In this document: piece after piece, positions 46,355-57,411 of the stretch
Position numbering within the stretch: position 1 is the first letter of the stretch
Layout: each line of letters opens with the position of its first letter
From: Bacteroidota bacterium
GTDB lineage: Bacteria; Bacteroidota; Bacteroidia; AKYH767-A; OLB10
NCBI GenBank assembly: GCA_016717325.1
Contig: JADKFV010000002.1
Span: 310,001-374,000, forward strand
Direction: 5' to 3'
Length of the DNA stretch: 64,000 nt
Notes under the pieces: generated by a model
What the model was told of the DNA's origin: nothing
The model's input: only the letters and a program-made list of their open reading frames with translations
Databases searched by the model: none
Translations under genes and position numbers: made by a program

Positions 46355-49336
46355 TTAATTTTTTGCCAGCTTAATGGTTTCTTTTTGACCGTTTCTGTTT
46401 AGTTGTAAAATATACAAGCCCTTGCTTAACGATTTTATATCAAGTATTGCTTCGTTATTGCCTTCCTGAGCCTGAAAGGTTTGTTCCATGGCAAGTTTTC
46501 CTGTCATATTAAATATTTGAATCAATACCGGTTCGGCTTTTTCATTTATGAATTGCACATTGGTTAATTCTGTTGCAGGATTTGGATATGCTATTGCAGC
46601 ACTTGATGCTTCAATCAATTCACCATTGCTTCCTTCGCGAAAGAAAGTGCTGCAAGTAGTAATTCTGCCACAGGCGTCTGTTATTGCAACTGCATAAAAT
46701 TTTGGAGCACTGCCGGCACATTTATATACCGATTGCGAATTTGCAGTGGTGGCATATATTATTTTGGAACAAGGTACATTCCACACATAAGAGTATGGCC
46801 CACATCCTCCGGCAACATTAGCAATTAGTATCTGTTGAGTTGACGAAATATAGTTGATAGAAAAGGTGCATGTTGGATTACTCTTCTTGTTAGGCCCTTT
46901 GGGTTTTAAAAAATTGCTGTACTTAACATTGCCACAACAGTCGGTAACTTTTGCACGATAGAAATAATTCGTATCGGCATTATTTACGGTAGAAGTATTA
47001 TTACTAATTGATACAAAAAGTCCGCCTGATGCCGGCCTGCGTTCCCACGAAATCACCAATGGTGCGCATCCTCCCGATGCATTCAATGTTAATTGCCCAT
47101 CACCATTGCAGCATGCAAGTTTGGTTTGTGCTATGGTTGCAGTTATTGGCACGTAATTAATAGTTGTAACAACACCGCATCCATTTGTAACCTTTAACGA
47201 TGTAGGTAGAGGAACAGGCGGACATCCCAAACAAGTAAGGTAAACAACATAGGATCGGTTTGTACCAATAACATTTCCATTAATATCACACCACTCATAA
47301 GTATAAACGCATCCGGGCGGTGGTAAAGGATTGGGCACCGCATTATAAACACCATTGGTAAATGTAGATGTGGTAAAACCAATGCAACCAGTCCATACAG
47401 GGCAAAGCAAAACGGTAAAACAGCACGATACAGTATTGCCATCACAATCGGTTACAGTAACACAATACGTACCTGCCGACAAGCCGCTTAAGTCCTCGGT
47501 GGTAGCACCGTTGCTCCATAAATATGTGCGGCATTGGTTAAAACAATTGACCGTTAAATCAATTGTACCATTAGGCACATTGCCCGGAGTGAAGCATGTT
47601 TTTGCTGTTATAGATGGTGCTGTAAATTCTGCCGATTGGGTGCATCCCTTGAAGTCTGTAACGGTAACCACATACGTTGAGCATGGTTTAAAAGTTGGTA
47701 AGCATGGTGCAGTGCCAATAATAGGAGTGGAGCCTTTTTCCTGCCATTGATAACTATAAGGCCCAAACCCTCCCGAAGCACTTGCACATAAAGTGGTGTT
47801 GCAAGTGGCCGAAAAATTAATCAAGATAGGTGGTGGTGCTATATAGTTGTAGCTGCAACAAATAATATCACCACAACTATTAGTGATGCACACAACATAA
47901 GTTGCAGAGGTAAGTGTATTGCAGCATAATGTATTGGATGTAGCACATGGTAACGATGGAGTCCAGAAAATACTTACAGGCCCACATTGGAAGCATAATG
48001 TATCAATACAAAGTCCACCACAAACTTCTTTAAACACTACCGATGGCACCAGTGCCTCGCGACTGGCAGTGCAACCATTTAAATCGGTAACGGTAACCGT
48101 ATACTTACTGCAAGGTATTGTTCCTGTTATGGTATTTGTAGTAGCTCCCGTGGACCATAAGTAAGTATAAAGGCCTGAACAGCCGCTAACGTTAGCAAGA
48201 ATAGAATTGCCACAACCACCATAAGTAAAGCCAATGTTCATAACACACGTAGATGCTACAATGGTTGTGCAACACTGGTATACCGTGCCATTGCAATCGG
48301 TAATATCAACACAATACGTACCGGCACATAAACCTGTAGCTGTAGGTCCTATTTGTAAAGGGCTTACACTCCATGCATACGAGGGACTGCATAAGCAAGT
48401 TGTGTTTACCGTTATGCTGCCATCGCATGAGTTGCACGATGAAGGTGGTATGGCGGTGAATGTTACATTAGGCCGAATCACATTTAAAAATATAGAGAAG
48501 CCGCCTGCATCCGTTACGGTTAAGCACATAGGTGTGCATGGTTGTATGCTCGATAAATTGATGCAAGGCAATGTGGTGCCATTGCACCATAAATAGGTGT
48601 AAGGAGGAGTACCGCCAACAACATTGGCACATTGAAAATCGCCACAACTACTTGTTGTAAAATTTACAGTCATCACCGATGATGGCGCCAGTATTATGGA
48701 TAGCGATGATGTACATCCAACATTGTCGGTAACGGTAACATTATACGTACCTGCTCCTAAGCCGCTAAGGTTTTGATTCGTGCTTCCGTTATTCCAGCTA
48801 AAGGTATAACCTCCGGTGCCGCCATTCACACTTAAGGTAATGCTGCCATTTAGCGCAATTGTTGATGATGGATTTAAATGGGTTTCGGTAATAGTTAAAG
48901 CTGTATTCTCTGTTATAGTTACCGAAGCACTACCTGTATCGCCATTGGAATCTGTAACAATAACCGTATAAACTCCTGCTGTTAATGAGCCTACACTAGC
49001 GCTGTTTGCTCCATTACTCCATACATAAGTTAGCGGTGGAGCGGCACCGTTTGTAACGGCAGTTGCGGTACCAGTAGCACCACCATTGCAAAGTACATTG
49101 GTACCGTTAACCACCACAAAAAAATTAGGAGCCATTAAGTTTGTGGTGACCGTGCCATTGTCACAATTCGGTGAATGGTAATTTTCACAGTTAGGACTTG
49201 CAGCGTTGTCTTTCAGTGCATTACCCGAAAATGCATTGAAGGTAACTGCCATAATAAAACAGCAGCAAATAATAATTGACCTGATACAAGATAAATTAAC
49301 ATTGAGTTGCGTTTGTTTTGAATTAGTTTTTTTCAT
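46355..49336 (-). CDS. Cysteine-rich SprB-repeat T9SS adhesin
   Basis: 993 residues. A long signal peptide (CIRSIIICCCFIMAVTFNAFSG) is followed by about nine SprB-type repeats built on the pattern YLWSNGATT-x-LSGLSAGTYCVTVTDCDGN, then a T9SS domain (YPNPATELTNVQF ... KETIKLAKN). The repeats are unusually rich in cysteine, often as CC or C-x-C pairs (NTLCCNTL, DIICCSYNY, TVSCCFTV), unlike most SprB repeats. They probably form disulfides outside the cell. Its own promoter and terminator frame it. Role inferred: adhesion or gliding surface. Confidence 0.88.
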   Translation of the reverse strand: MKKTNSKQTQLNVNLSCIRSIIICCCFIMAVTFNAFSGNALKDNAASPNCENYHSPNCDNGTVTTNLMAPNFFVVVNGTNVLCNGGATGTATAVTNGAAPPLTYVWSNGANSASVGSLTAGVYTVIVTDSNGDTGSASVTITENTALTITETHLNPSSTIALNGSITLSVNGGTGGYTFSWNNGSTNQNLSGLGAGTYNVTVTDNVGCTSSLSIILAPSSVMTVNFTTSSCGDFQCANVVGGTPPYTYLWCNGTTLPCINLSSIQPCTPMCLTVTDAGGFSIFLNVIRPNVTFTAIPPSSCNSCDGSITVNTTCLCSPSYAWSVSPLQIGPTATGLCAGTYCVDITDCNGTVYQCCTTIVASTCVMNIGFTYGGCGNSILANVSGCSGLYTYLWSTGATTNTITGTIPCSKYTVTVTDLNGCTASREALVPSVVFKEVCGGLCIDTLCFQCGPVSIFWTPSLPCATSNTLCCNTLTSATYVVCITNSCGDIICCSYNYIAPPPILINFSATCNTTLCASASGGFGPYSYQWQEKGSTPIIGTAPCLPTFKPCSTYVVTVTDFKGCTQSAEFTAPSITAKTCFTPGNVPNGTIDLTVNCFNQCRTYLWSNGATTEDLSGLSAGTYCVTVTDCDGNTVSCCFTVLLCPVWTGCIGFTTSTFTNGVYNAVPNPLPPPGCVYTYEWCDINGNVIGTNRSYVVYLTCLGCPPVPLPTSLKVTNGCGVVTTINYVPITATIAQTKLACCNGDGQLTLNASGGCAPLVISWERRPASGGLFVSISNNTSTVNNADTNYFYRAKVTDCCGNVKYSNFLKPKGPNKKSNPTCTFSINYISSTQQILIANVAGGCGPYSYVWNVPCSKIIYATTANSQSVYKCAGSAPKFYAVAITDACGRITTCSTFFREGSNGELIEASSAAIAYPNPATELTNVQFINEKAEPVLIQIFNMTGKLAMEQTFQAQEGNNEAILDIKSLSKGLYILQLNRNGQKETIKLAKN

Positions 49337-49392
49337 TTTGCTTTTTTTAAAATTTTTATTTAGTAACGAATTATATTTTTGAATTTAAGTTT

Positions 49393-49400
49393 CAAAAGTA
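49393..49400 (-). promoter_or_regulatory. -7 box of the Cys-rich adhesin gene
   Basis: Minus-strand TACTTTTG, exact TAnnTTTG. TTTG 15 nt or ATTG 20 nt further upstream could serve as -33. The leader is about 50 nt. Confidence 0.5.
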
Positions 49401-49536
49401 TTCACAGCATAAGTACAAAGCAATCGCATTCTTGTATCAGGTAGGTTTTACCTTGTAGTTAGCCACATTTGCCTTGTAGTAAGTAATGGAATGTTTAAAA
49501 AAAAGTGATAAACCTCGAAGGAAACAAAAGCCGATA

Positions 49537-50283
49537 TTAAATTTCCTGCAAGTGTTGTATAAAACTTTCTTTTTTGTTTCGTGCTACATCCAGTACAGTA
49601 CCATCAGTCATTTTCACTTGCCCACCATCGCCACGAATATATTTACTCACCTTCATCATATTAATCAGGTAACTGTTGTGAATACGAAAAAAAGAAAAAT
49701 GCTCTAACTCGCGTTCGTAGTCTTTAAGTGGTTTCGATGTTACTATTTCTTTTTTATTTTCGAAATAGAAAGTGGTGTATACGTTTTCGGCTTTGCAATA
49801 AATAATATCGTTGAGGTCAAAAAATTCTATGCCGTTTTTATCGCTGAGTCCAATTTTTTTGCGCGTATTGTTTGGGTTTATATTGTGCAAAAGATTTTCC
49901 ACTTTTAGTGGTGTTTGATTTTTTTGTGCATGTTGTTTGTACTTTTCGAACGAAGCGAAAAGGTCATCCTTGCTATAGGGCTTTAACAGGTAATCTAATG
50001 CAGAAAATTTTATGGCATCCAATGCATACTTATCGAAAGAGGTTGTAAAAACAACTTCGAAATTTTTATTCGCCACAGCTTTCAATAAATCGAAACCGGT
50101 GAGGGGCGGCATTTGCACATCCAAAAAAAGAATATCGAAAGCGGTTTGGTTTACAAGTTGTATTCCTTCTATTACCGATGATGCAAATCCTATAAGTTCC
50201 ACTTCTCCTTTGAGTGAGGTGATGGCTTTTTTGAAATAATCTATATGGGCTATTTCATCATCAACTATAATACATTTTATCAT
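49537..50283 (-). CDS. LytTR-type response regulator
   Basis: 248 residues. An N-terminal receiver domain (acidic pair in IIVDDE, phosphoacceptor Asp55 in LFLDVQMPP, switch TTSFDKYA, Lys in LLKPYSK) is joined to a LytTR DNA-binding domain (about 140-248, with YTTFYFENKKEIVTSKPLKDYE and FRIHNSYLINM). It lies 134 nt downstream of a LytS-type kinase gene on the same strand, so they form a pair. Targets cannot be named from this window. Confidence 0.93.
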   Translation of the reverse strand: MIKCIIVDDEIAHIDYFKKAITSLKGEVELIGFASSVIEGIQLVNQTAFDILFLDVQMPPLTGFDLLKAVANKNFEVVFTTSFDKYALDAIKFSALDYLLKPYSKDDLFASFEKYKQHAQKNQTPLKVENLLHNINPNNTRKKIGLSDKNGIEFFDLNDIIYCKAENVYTTFYFENKKEIVTSKPLKDYERELEHFSFFRIHNSYLINMMKVSKYIRGDGGQVKMTDGTVLDVARNKKESFIQHLQEI

Positions 50284-50417
50284 ATTGAAGAAATGGTTGA
50301 CTGTAAATGTAAGGAATTATAATGGCATAGCTTCGAGAAAATAATTTTTGCAAAAACAAAAACTATTGGCCTGATAGCAAAACACAATATCTTATTATCA
50401 AATAACCAATATCCGTA

Positions 50418-52309
50418 TTAATCTTCACCAACAAATGGAATAGTTATAGTTACCCGTGTGCCTTCGCTTTCATTTGCATTGTTGTATATATCTTCGGTGG
50501 TGTAATCAGACTTTTGCCGTGCCGCCTTACTAAGGTGTTGCAACCGTTCCTTTGTGAGCGGAATGCCATACGATTTTCTATTTGTTGTTGCAGTTTTTTC
50601 TTTTGGCCGGCCAATACCGTTGTCTTGCACTTGTATCTTTATTTCTTTGTCACCTTTTGCAATGTTTATAAAAATACTCCCGTTTTTATGCAATGGTTTT
50701 ATGCCGTGAATAATAGCGTTTTCAACTATGGGTTGTATAAGCAAGGGTGGAATATAAATTTGATCGACAGAAATATTTTCATCAACATTAATTTTAAATT
50801 CCAAACGAAAATTGAGGCGCAGTTTTTCTAAAGCCACATAATCCTTCAGTACTTCCAAATCATCTTCGAGTGTCACTGTTTCCTGTAGAATTGTCGAGCA
50901 CCTTGCGTATCAATTTTGCAAATACTAAAAGATAATCATCGGCCTTTTGCATATCGGCTGTGGAAATAAAATTTTGTATAGAATGAATGCAATTGAAAAT
51001 AAAATGCGGATTCATTTGTGCATTGATTGCCTGCATGCGGAGATGCATAATTTTACTTTGGGTTTCGGCCTCGCGCCTGCGTTTATAAAACAAAAAACTT
51101 ATAATGGCAGAAATAGTAAGTAACGATGCACCGCCCAAAATGGAATTACGAATTACTTTTTGTCGTTGTATTTCTGCTTGCGCCTGTGCTTCCTTTTTTA
51201 CTTGTTCCAGTTTAAGTTGTTCTTCTTTTTTATCGAACTCGTAACCCGCTTGCAATCGCATAATAGAAAGGCGGTTTTCATCATTACGCAAACTATCGGT
51301 AAGCACTCTGTATAGCGATTGCATTTCGTATGCCTCTTTGTATCTGCCTTGCAAAGAATATAGTTGATGCAGATATTTTGCCACTCCCAATCGTGCAGTT
51401 AAAGTTCCCAGAAAGTCAGCATTTTTTTGCGCTTGTGTAAAATACATTTCAGCATCGGCATACTTCTTATCTTCCATTGCCAGATTACCAAATTCAATAT
51501 TTACAGTATACAACCCTTCGGCATCGTTCAACTGAGAAAAAATAGCATAGCTGCTTTTATAATATTCCAAAGCGTTTGCTATTTCGTGCATTTTTTCATA
51601 TGTACCTCCTATATTGCTTAACAGAACTGCTTGTTGACGGCTGTCGCCAATGGCGCGAAATAATTTTTCACTTTGTATAAAATTGAATAAGGCTTCATCC
51701 TTTTTATTAAGCATGTTATACACGGCTCCCAAGTTATTTAGCACTTGTGCTATAGCAGTAGAGTCATTATTTTTTTAGTTGCGAGTTGTAACTAAGTTGT
51801 AAATATTTTAAGGCATTGTTATAGTCGCCCAATTGATTGTAAACCGTACCAATTTCGTTTTGTGCTTCGGCTATTTTATTTATTAAATTTAGCTTTTCGA
51901 AATAGGATAAACTTTGAAGGTGAAAATTTAACGCCTTTGGCAGTTGTGCCTGATCGTAATAATAGATGCCATTGAAATATAAATGTGTGGCAAAATATTT
52001 TTGCAGTTCTTTTTTTTCTGCAACATTATTAGTTTTCTTTAGTAATGATGATGATAGTTGCCCCATTTCTAAGTTATATGGAAGCCAAATAGAATCTTCT
52101 TCAATAAGCTCGATAAGCTGATTTAAAATATCAAGTTTATGATTATCGTTTTTTGCATTTACAAGTAAGGATTTTAAGGAATCAACTTCGGTTTGCTGTC
52201 CACTTAATACCTGATAGTGTAGTACAAGAATTATGCAAAGTGAAAGTAGCACATTATTTTTCCATCGCTCATAAAAGCTGGAAATTATTTTTTGTACCGA
52301 CACTTTCAT
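50418..52309 (-). CDS. LytS/YehU-type histidine kinase with TPR sensor (two frame breaks)
   Basis: About 630 residues once repaired. Signal segment (NNVLLSLCIILVLHYQVLSG), seven or so TPR-like repeats (SYFEKLNLINKIAEAQNEIG, ALEYYKSSYAIFSQLNDAEG), one membrane helix (SILGGASLLTISAIISFLFY), the His_kinase motif NAQMNPHFIFNCIHSIQNFI with its His, and an HATPase domain (IQPIVENAIIHGIKP, DNGIGRP). The frame breaks at the T run 51770-51776 (one base extra) and near 50883-50889 (net +1). The second repair joins LIRKVLDNS to TVTLEDDLEVL. TPR-fused LytS kinases with LytTR regulators are typical of Bacteroidota. Confidence 0.85.
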
Positions 52310-52338
52310 TTATTAAGAAATTAGAAAATGGAATGTGA

Positions 52339-52346
52339 CAAAGCTA
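52339..52346 (-). promoter_or_regulatory. -7 box of the two-component operon
   Basis: Minus-strand TAGCTTTG, exact TAnnTTTG, 30 nt before ATG 52309. -33 candidates (ATTG) lie at slightly off spacing. Confidence 0.45.
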
Positions 52347-52421
52347 CTATTTGTATTGATACAATTTCATCAATCATTAAGTAGATAAAGTGGATGGCAC
52401 CTTTACCGGATTCAGCATATT

Positions 52422-52674
52422 TTATCTTCTATCGTAATTAAACCAATTACCTTCATAATTGCGCTCAAAGTTTTCTTTGCTGTCTATATGAATGAAGAAT
52501 TCTTCCCCTTTTGAAATAATTCATTTCATCGTATTTTTTTAATAGCGCAAAATATTTTTCGGTGAATAATAATCTTGCTTCATTGTTAGCGTACTGCGTT
52601 GCTTGTATGTCTTTATAAAAAAAGAAAGTAGGTGTACCATATTCACCTTGATGGATTTCCCAAAGGTCTTCCAT
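52422..52674 (-). CDS. Small unknown protein (frame break, start uncertain)
   Basis: About 84 residues after correction. It begins MEDLWEIHQGEYGTPTFFFY at ATG 52674. The open frame continues upstream (EEIQNLKSQLN) without another ATG, so the true start may be lost. Near the CCCC at 52505-52508 one base seems extra; dropping it continues as GEEFFIHIDSKENFERNYEG to TAA 52422. I do not recognise the family. Same strand as the sugar operon. Confidence 0.5.
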
Positions 52675-52723
52675 ATTTAATTGTGATTTAAGGTTTTGGA
52701 TTTCTTCTTTTGTAATTTAGTAA

Positions 52724-53158
52724 TTATTTTTTGTAGGTAAAGGAGAAACTGCTCCACTTCATTTTTGCGATGGGTTCAAACGCACTAAATATGATCCAGA
52801 TGTTTTCTGTTTTGTACTTATCCGAATTGTGTGGTGAAAAATAATTCCAGATACTTTTTTTAATTGCCAGTCCTTGATTAATTAAAGTCATTTTAAATTG
52901 CGTTGCAATCTCTCGTTGCTTAACTTCATCAAAGCCAAACTTTTTTTTAAACTTTTCTGCTTCCTCAAATTTTTCGAAAATAATATTTAGTCTTGGTCGT
53001 GTATTACTGTCAATTACATTGTAAATAATATTCAGCGTATTTACGTTGTATTTTCTATCGATATAATCGGCCAGAGGCATAAAATCAATTTCCATTTTGG
53101 CCTCACCTTTCATAATCAACTTTGTCGATGCATATTCTTTGTCCGAAGGTGATACCAT
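52724..53158 (-). CDS. Unknown cytoplasmic protein
   Basis: 144 residues, MVSPSDKEYASTKLIMKGEA..., with charged helices (FEEAEKFKKKFGFDEVKQRE) and aromatic C-terminal strands (WIIFSAFEPIAKMKWSSFSF). No signal peptide, no known motif. It starts 45 nt after the end of the amylase gene and could be the tail of that operon, or a separate pair with the next small gene. Confidence 0.6.
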   Translation of the reverse strand: MVSPSDKEYASTKLIMKGEAKMEIDFMPLADYIDRKYNVNTLNIIYNVIDSNTRPRLNIIFEKFEEAEKFKKKFGFDEVKQREIATQFKMTLINQGLAIKKSIWNYFSPHNSDKYKTENIWIIFSAFEPIAKMKWSSFSFTYKK

Positions 53159-53203
53159 AATTTTATGGAAACGATTTTATAGAAAGAAAATTTGAAAGTT
53201 GTA

Positions 53204-55053
53204 CTAACGCAAACGCACTATTGCAGCCTGCTTTGGTTGTATATTAAGTTTCACTCCTTCGTTTGGATTGTATACCACCATATCTTTAGTCAGCTCGTCA
53301 TTCAATTCTTTAGTTTCCTGAGGCAACGAAATTTGTTTTATCACATTTTCAGGAATAAAAATATTTCCCTGATATGCGTTTGTAGAAAAATTTACCGATA
53401 TCAAAAAGGCTTCGTTGGCATCGTAACGTATATAACTGTATACAAGATTGTTGGTGTATTTTTCTGCATTAGCTTCTTGCAGGTCGTAAAAATATCCACT
53501 TTGTATGGCCGAAGATTTTTGACATAAACGCAATATTCTATTATAAAAATTTCTTGTACTGCGTTGTTCATCATTCAGCAATGCGCCATCATATTTATGA
53601 TTATTCATCCATGCCTGATGTGCCGGTACTCCCCAGTAATCGAAAATAGAAGTGCGGCCATCATCACCGCCAAAACCTTCGGCACCGGCACCGGCTTCAC
53701 CAACTTCCTGACCAAAGTATATCAGCAGCGGCCCGCTTCCCAAAGTGGCAGACACCGCCATGGCACCAAAAGCATTTTTTGCTGCTTTGCCAAATAACGG
53801 TGACGCTATACGTTGCTCATCATGATTTTCGAGAAACCTCACCAGATGATTGCTTATGCCATTAGTTTCATATTTCCAGCAGTGTGTTATATCGTTTACT
53901 TTGCCTTTGTCTTCTATCAATCTGCGCAAAGCATCGTACATTCCTACCTTATCGTATATATAATTGAACTTGCCCTGGTTAATATAATTTCTGTATTCGG
54001 CAGGATTATAAATTTCAGCAACAAATATTACTGCGGGATATTTTTGCTGCACTTTGCCAATAGCATAATTCCAAAATTCAACAGGCACCATCTCGGCCAT
54101 GTCGCAGCGGAAACCATCCACACCTTTTGCTGCCCAATACAAAAGTATATCGGTCATTTTATTCCAGGTGTCGGGAATGGGATCGAAATATTTTGTTTGG
54201 TTGCCCTGAATATCAACACCATAATTAAGCTTTGCAGTTTCGAACCAATCATCTTTACTGGGAGTGGGGCTAAAAACATTGTTGCCTGTAGCTTTGGCGG
54301 GATACTCATCGTAAACCTGATTTTCATTCAATCCTTTTTCGGTACCCATCGGATTATAATCTGCAGGCACAATAAATTTTTGATTGAGTAAATAATAGAA
54401 ATTGTTGGCCGGGTTAAAGGCATGTCCTTTATTATCGTTTTCGCCCAAATCTTTAACTCCATTTGGTTTTGCATCGCTACCATAACTTCGTGCAACGTGG
54501 TTGGGAACAAAATCGATGATGGATTTTAAACCTGCATCGTGAGTGCGTTTTAACAAAGCTTCGAATTCTGCCATGCGATTTTTAACATCGTTTGCCAAAT
54601 CGGGATTTACATCATAATAATCTTTTATAGCATAAGGTGATCCGGCACGACCTTTCACCACATCGGCATCATCCTGTGATATGCCATACTCGCTGTAATC
54701 GCTCATGGTGGCATGTTCCAATGCACCGGTAAACCATACATGACTTACACCAAATTTTTTAAGTTCGGAAAGTGCTTTTTGATTTATATCATCAAATTTG
54801 CCACAACCATTTTGCGCACGGGTGCCATAAAAACATTTGATGAATTAGTGTTGCCAAACAACCGGGTCATCAATTGATAAATAACAAGTTTGTTGTTTGT
54901 GATTTTTTCATCGGTGCAATTGCTATCGAGAAGTGGTGTCATATTTTTTATTTCATTTTTCGAAACGCTATTTCCACAGGCATTTAATAATGTTACAACA
55001 AGTGTAATGCTAATGGCAAATATTATTCGCTGCGAATTTATTTTTCTTATCAT
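53204..55053 (-). CDS. GH13 alpha-amylase lipoprotein (frame break)
   Basis: About 616 residues once repaired. Start ATG 55053 gives MIRKINSQRIIFAISITLVV and a lipobox LLNA-C, so it is a lipoprotein. The catalytic parts of GH13 are present: FVPNHVARS, nucleophile Asp in GFRCDMAEM, acid Glu in FVAEIYNP and the HD pair in LENHDEQR. The frame breaks at the A run 54829-54833. One base more gives NVFYGTRAQNGCGKFDDINQ and the normal N-terminal barrel strand. It is 7 nt after the GH65 gene, so it is in the same operon. It would cut alpha-1,4 glucans outside the cytoplasm. Confidence 0.86.
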
Positions 55054-55060
55054 TTCAATT

Positions 55061-57391
55061 TTACTGTTCAAGTACTTTACGTTTTAAATTAAGTATGGTG
55101 CTTTCGTCCTGTTTCAGGGTAACTAATTTATTTTGAATAAACACCGAAATGTTTTCTCCGGTGATGTTATCTAATATAATTTGATTTTTATTTATTGTCA
55201 ATTGAATAATGTGTTGACGAAAACGCACTTTGAAAGAAAAACCTTGCCATTGTAAAGGAAGCACAGGATTGAAATGTAACTTGTCGTCTTTAACCCGCAT
55301 ACCGCCAAAGCCTTCTACAATGCTCATCCACGTGCCGGCCATGGATGTGGTGTGGCAACCGTCTTCGGTATCATTGTTATAGTCATTTAAATCTAAGCGG
55401 GCGGTGCGCAAATACATTTCGTATGCCTTATCGGTATCGCCAATGTGTGCTGCTATAATAGCATGTATACATGGCGATAAAGAACTTTCGTGCACTGTGC
55501 GGGGTTCGTAGAAATCGAAATTGCGTTTTATTTCTTCTTTGGTAAAGTTGCTTTCGAAAAAATAAATGCCCTGTAAAACATCGGCTTGCTTTATGAAACA
55601 CGATCGTAAAATGCGATCCCAACTCCATTTCTGATTTAAGGGCTTATTTTCGGCAGGTAAATCCTTTACCAAAATTTGTTCCTTGTCCATGTAACCTTCT
55701 TGTTGCAAAAATATTCCTAACTTGTTGTGTTCAGGTAAGTATATATTTGCGATAACGTCTTTCCATTTGTCGGTTTCTAATGTTTCGTTCAATGATATTT
55801 TCTCTAACAAAAATTTGAATTTAACTATGTCAATCTTCTTTAGTGAATTCAAACTATCGATAGTATATTGGAAGCACCACTGTGCCAGTAAGTTGGTATA
55901 CCAGTTATTGTTTACATTGTTTTCGTATTCATTTGGGCCTGTTACGCCCAGCATCACATATTTGTTTTTCTCAATGCTCCAGTTCACTCTTTGGTACCAG
56001 AATCTGCTTATACCAATCAATACTTCCAAACCATAATCATAGAGGTAAGTTTTGTCACCGGTATACCTGCTGTAATTAAAAATAGCATATGCAATTGCAC
56101 CATTACGGTGTATTTCTTCGAATGTTATTTCCCATTCATTGTGACACTCTTCGCCATTCATAGTAACCATAGGGTAGAGTGCAGCACCATTGTTGAATCC
56201 TAATTTTGCAGCATTCTCTATTGCTTTTGGTAAATGTTTATAGCGATACATAAGTAAGTTACGTGCAACTGTTTCGCTTGCAGTTGAAAGATAAAACGGA
56301 ATACAGTATGCTTCTGTATCCCAATAAGTAGAGCCACCATATTTTTCACCGGTAAATCCCTTAGGGCCAATATTAAGTCGCGCATCTTTGCCGGTGTAAG
56401 TTTGGTTGAGTTGGAAAATATTGAAACGTATAGCTTGCTGCGCTGCTACATCGCCTTCAATTTTTATATCGGCTTCGTCCCATTTATGTTGCCATGCTTC
56501 GGCATTGTCGTTCATTAAATTGAAGTATCCTTTGTTAGCTGACCACATAAGAGAGTTAACACAGGCATTTTGCAATTCTGTGTTTTCGTAATTCTGCGAT
56601 GTTACTATGCTTACATATTTACATGCTGTTAACATCTGTCCTTTTAATATAGCAGTCTCTATATTGGCCCCTGCATACATAGAAGCAGTATGATGATTTG
56701 TTTTGCATGGAACTTCTTTTTCATCAACTGCAACTATCCATTGGCATCCGGTAGCAACACGGAAATTTGTTTTGCGGGTTTCGGTAATTACCATTAACTG
56801 ATTGCCGCTTGCAGTTTGAGAAACTTCGTTCCAGAACATTTCTTCATAGTTTGAGTCGGCATTGCGTACATTGCCATCAATGAACAACGATACCTGTATA
56901 CGTACATTATCGTTCACCGGAGTGATGCTGTATTTTATAGCAGCAGTATCGTCATTTGCAATACTGCAAAATCTCTGCGATTCGATATCGAGTACAACAC
57001 CACTTTTAGTTTTTATTTGCATAGTACGTGTGAGTGTACCGGTTTGCATATCGAGTGTGCGGCAAAACAAAAGTAATTCGCAATTGGCAATGTCTACTTC
57101 ATCATCGTTAACTTTTACATGTATGCTTTTCCAATCAGCTGCATTGAGCACTTTGGCAAAGTATTCGGGGTAGCCGTTTTTCCACCATCCCACACGTGTT
57201 TTGTCGGGATAATAAACTCCAGCCACATAGCTGCCCTGCATGGTTTGGCCCGAATATTTTTCTTCGAACATACCGCGTTGCCCAAAGCGTCCATTGCCAA
57301 TACTGAATAAACTCTCGCTTATTTTATTGTAAGATGCATGAAAGCTGTCTTCAATAATTTTCCACTCATGGTGTTTTAAATAATCCTTCAT
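55061..57391 (-). CDS. GH65 maltose phosphorylase-type enzyme
   Basis: 776 residues, full length for the family, no signal peptide. N-terminal beta-sandwich, then an (alpha/alpha)6 barrel with WDTEAYCIPFYLS and the general acid Glu in GVTGPNEYENNVNNNWYTN, then a C-terminal beta jelly roll. It phosphorolyses maltose (or a related disaccharide) to beta-glucose-1-phosphate and glucose. Maltose is favoured because the gene abuts beta-phosphoglucomutase (20 nt upstream) and two GH13 enzymes, but trehalose or kojibiose phosphorylases belong to the same family. Confidence 0.9.
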   Translation of the reverse strand: MKDYLKHHEWKIIEDSFHASYNKISESLFSIGNGRFGQRGMFEEKYSGQTMQGSYVAGVYYPDKTRVGWWKNGYPEYFAKVLNAADWKSIHVKVNDDEVDIANCELLLFCRTLDMQTGTLTRTMQIKTKSGVVLDIESQRFCSIANDDTAAIKYSITPVNDNVRIQVSLFIDGNVRNADSNYEEMFWNEVSQTASGNQLMVITETRKTNFRVATGCQWIVAVDEKEVPCKTNHHTASMYAGANIETAILKGQMLTACKYVSIVTSQNYENTELQNACVNSLMWSANKGYFNLMNDNAEAWQHKWDEADIKIEGDVAAQQAIRFNIFQLNQTYTGKDARLNIGPKGFTGEKYGGSTYWDTEAYCIPFYLSTASETVARNLLMYRYKHLPKAIENAAKLGFNNGAALYPMVTMNGEECHNEWEITFEEIHRNGAIAYAIFNYSRYTGDKTYLYDYGLEVLIGISRFWYQRVNWSIEKNKYVMLGVTGPNEYENNVNNNWYTNLLAQWCFQYTIDSLNSLKKIDIVKFKFLLEKISLNETLETDKWKDVIANIYLPEHNKLGIFLQQEGYMDKEQILVKDLPAENKPLNQKWSWDRILRSCFIKQADVLQGIYFFESNFTKEEIKRNFDFYEPRTVHESSLSPCIHAIIAAHIGDTDKAYEMYLRTARLDLNDYNNDTEDGCHTTSMAGTWMSIVEGFGGMRVKDDKLHFNPVLPLQWQGFSFKVRFRQHIIQLTINKNQIILDNITGENISVFIQNKLVTLKQDESTILNLKRKVLEQ

Positions 57392-57411
57392 AACAGAAAT
57401 AATAAAAAATT

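Noticed and set aside
54784..55071. Separate 95-residue lipoprotein before the amylase
   Set aside because: Adding one base at the A run 54829-54833 joins it to the amylase barrel; it is the amylase N-terminus.
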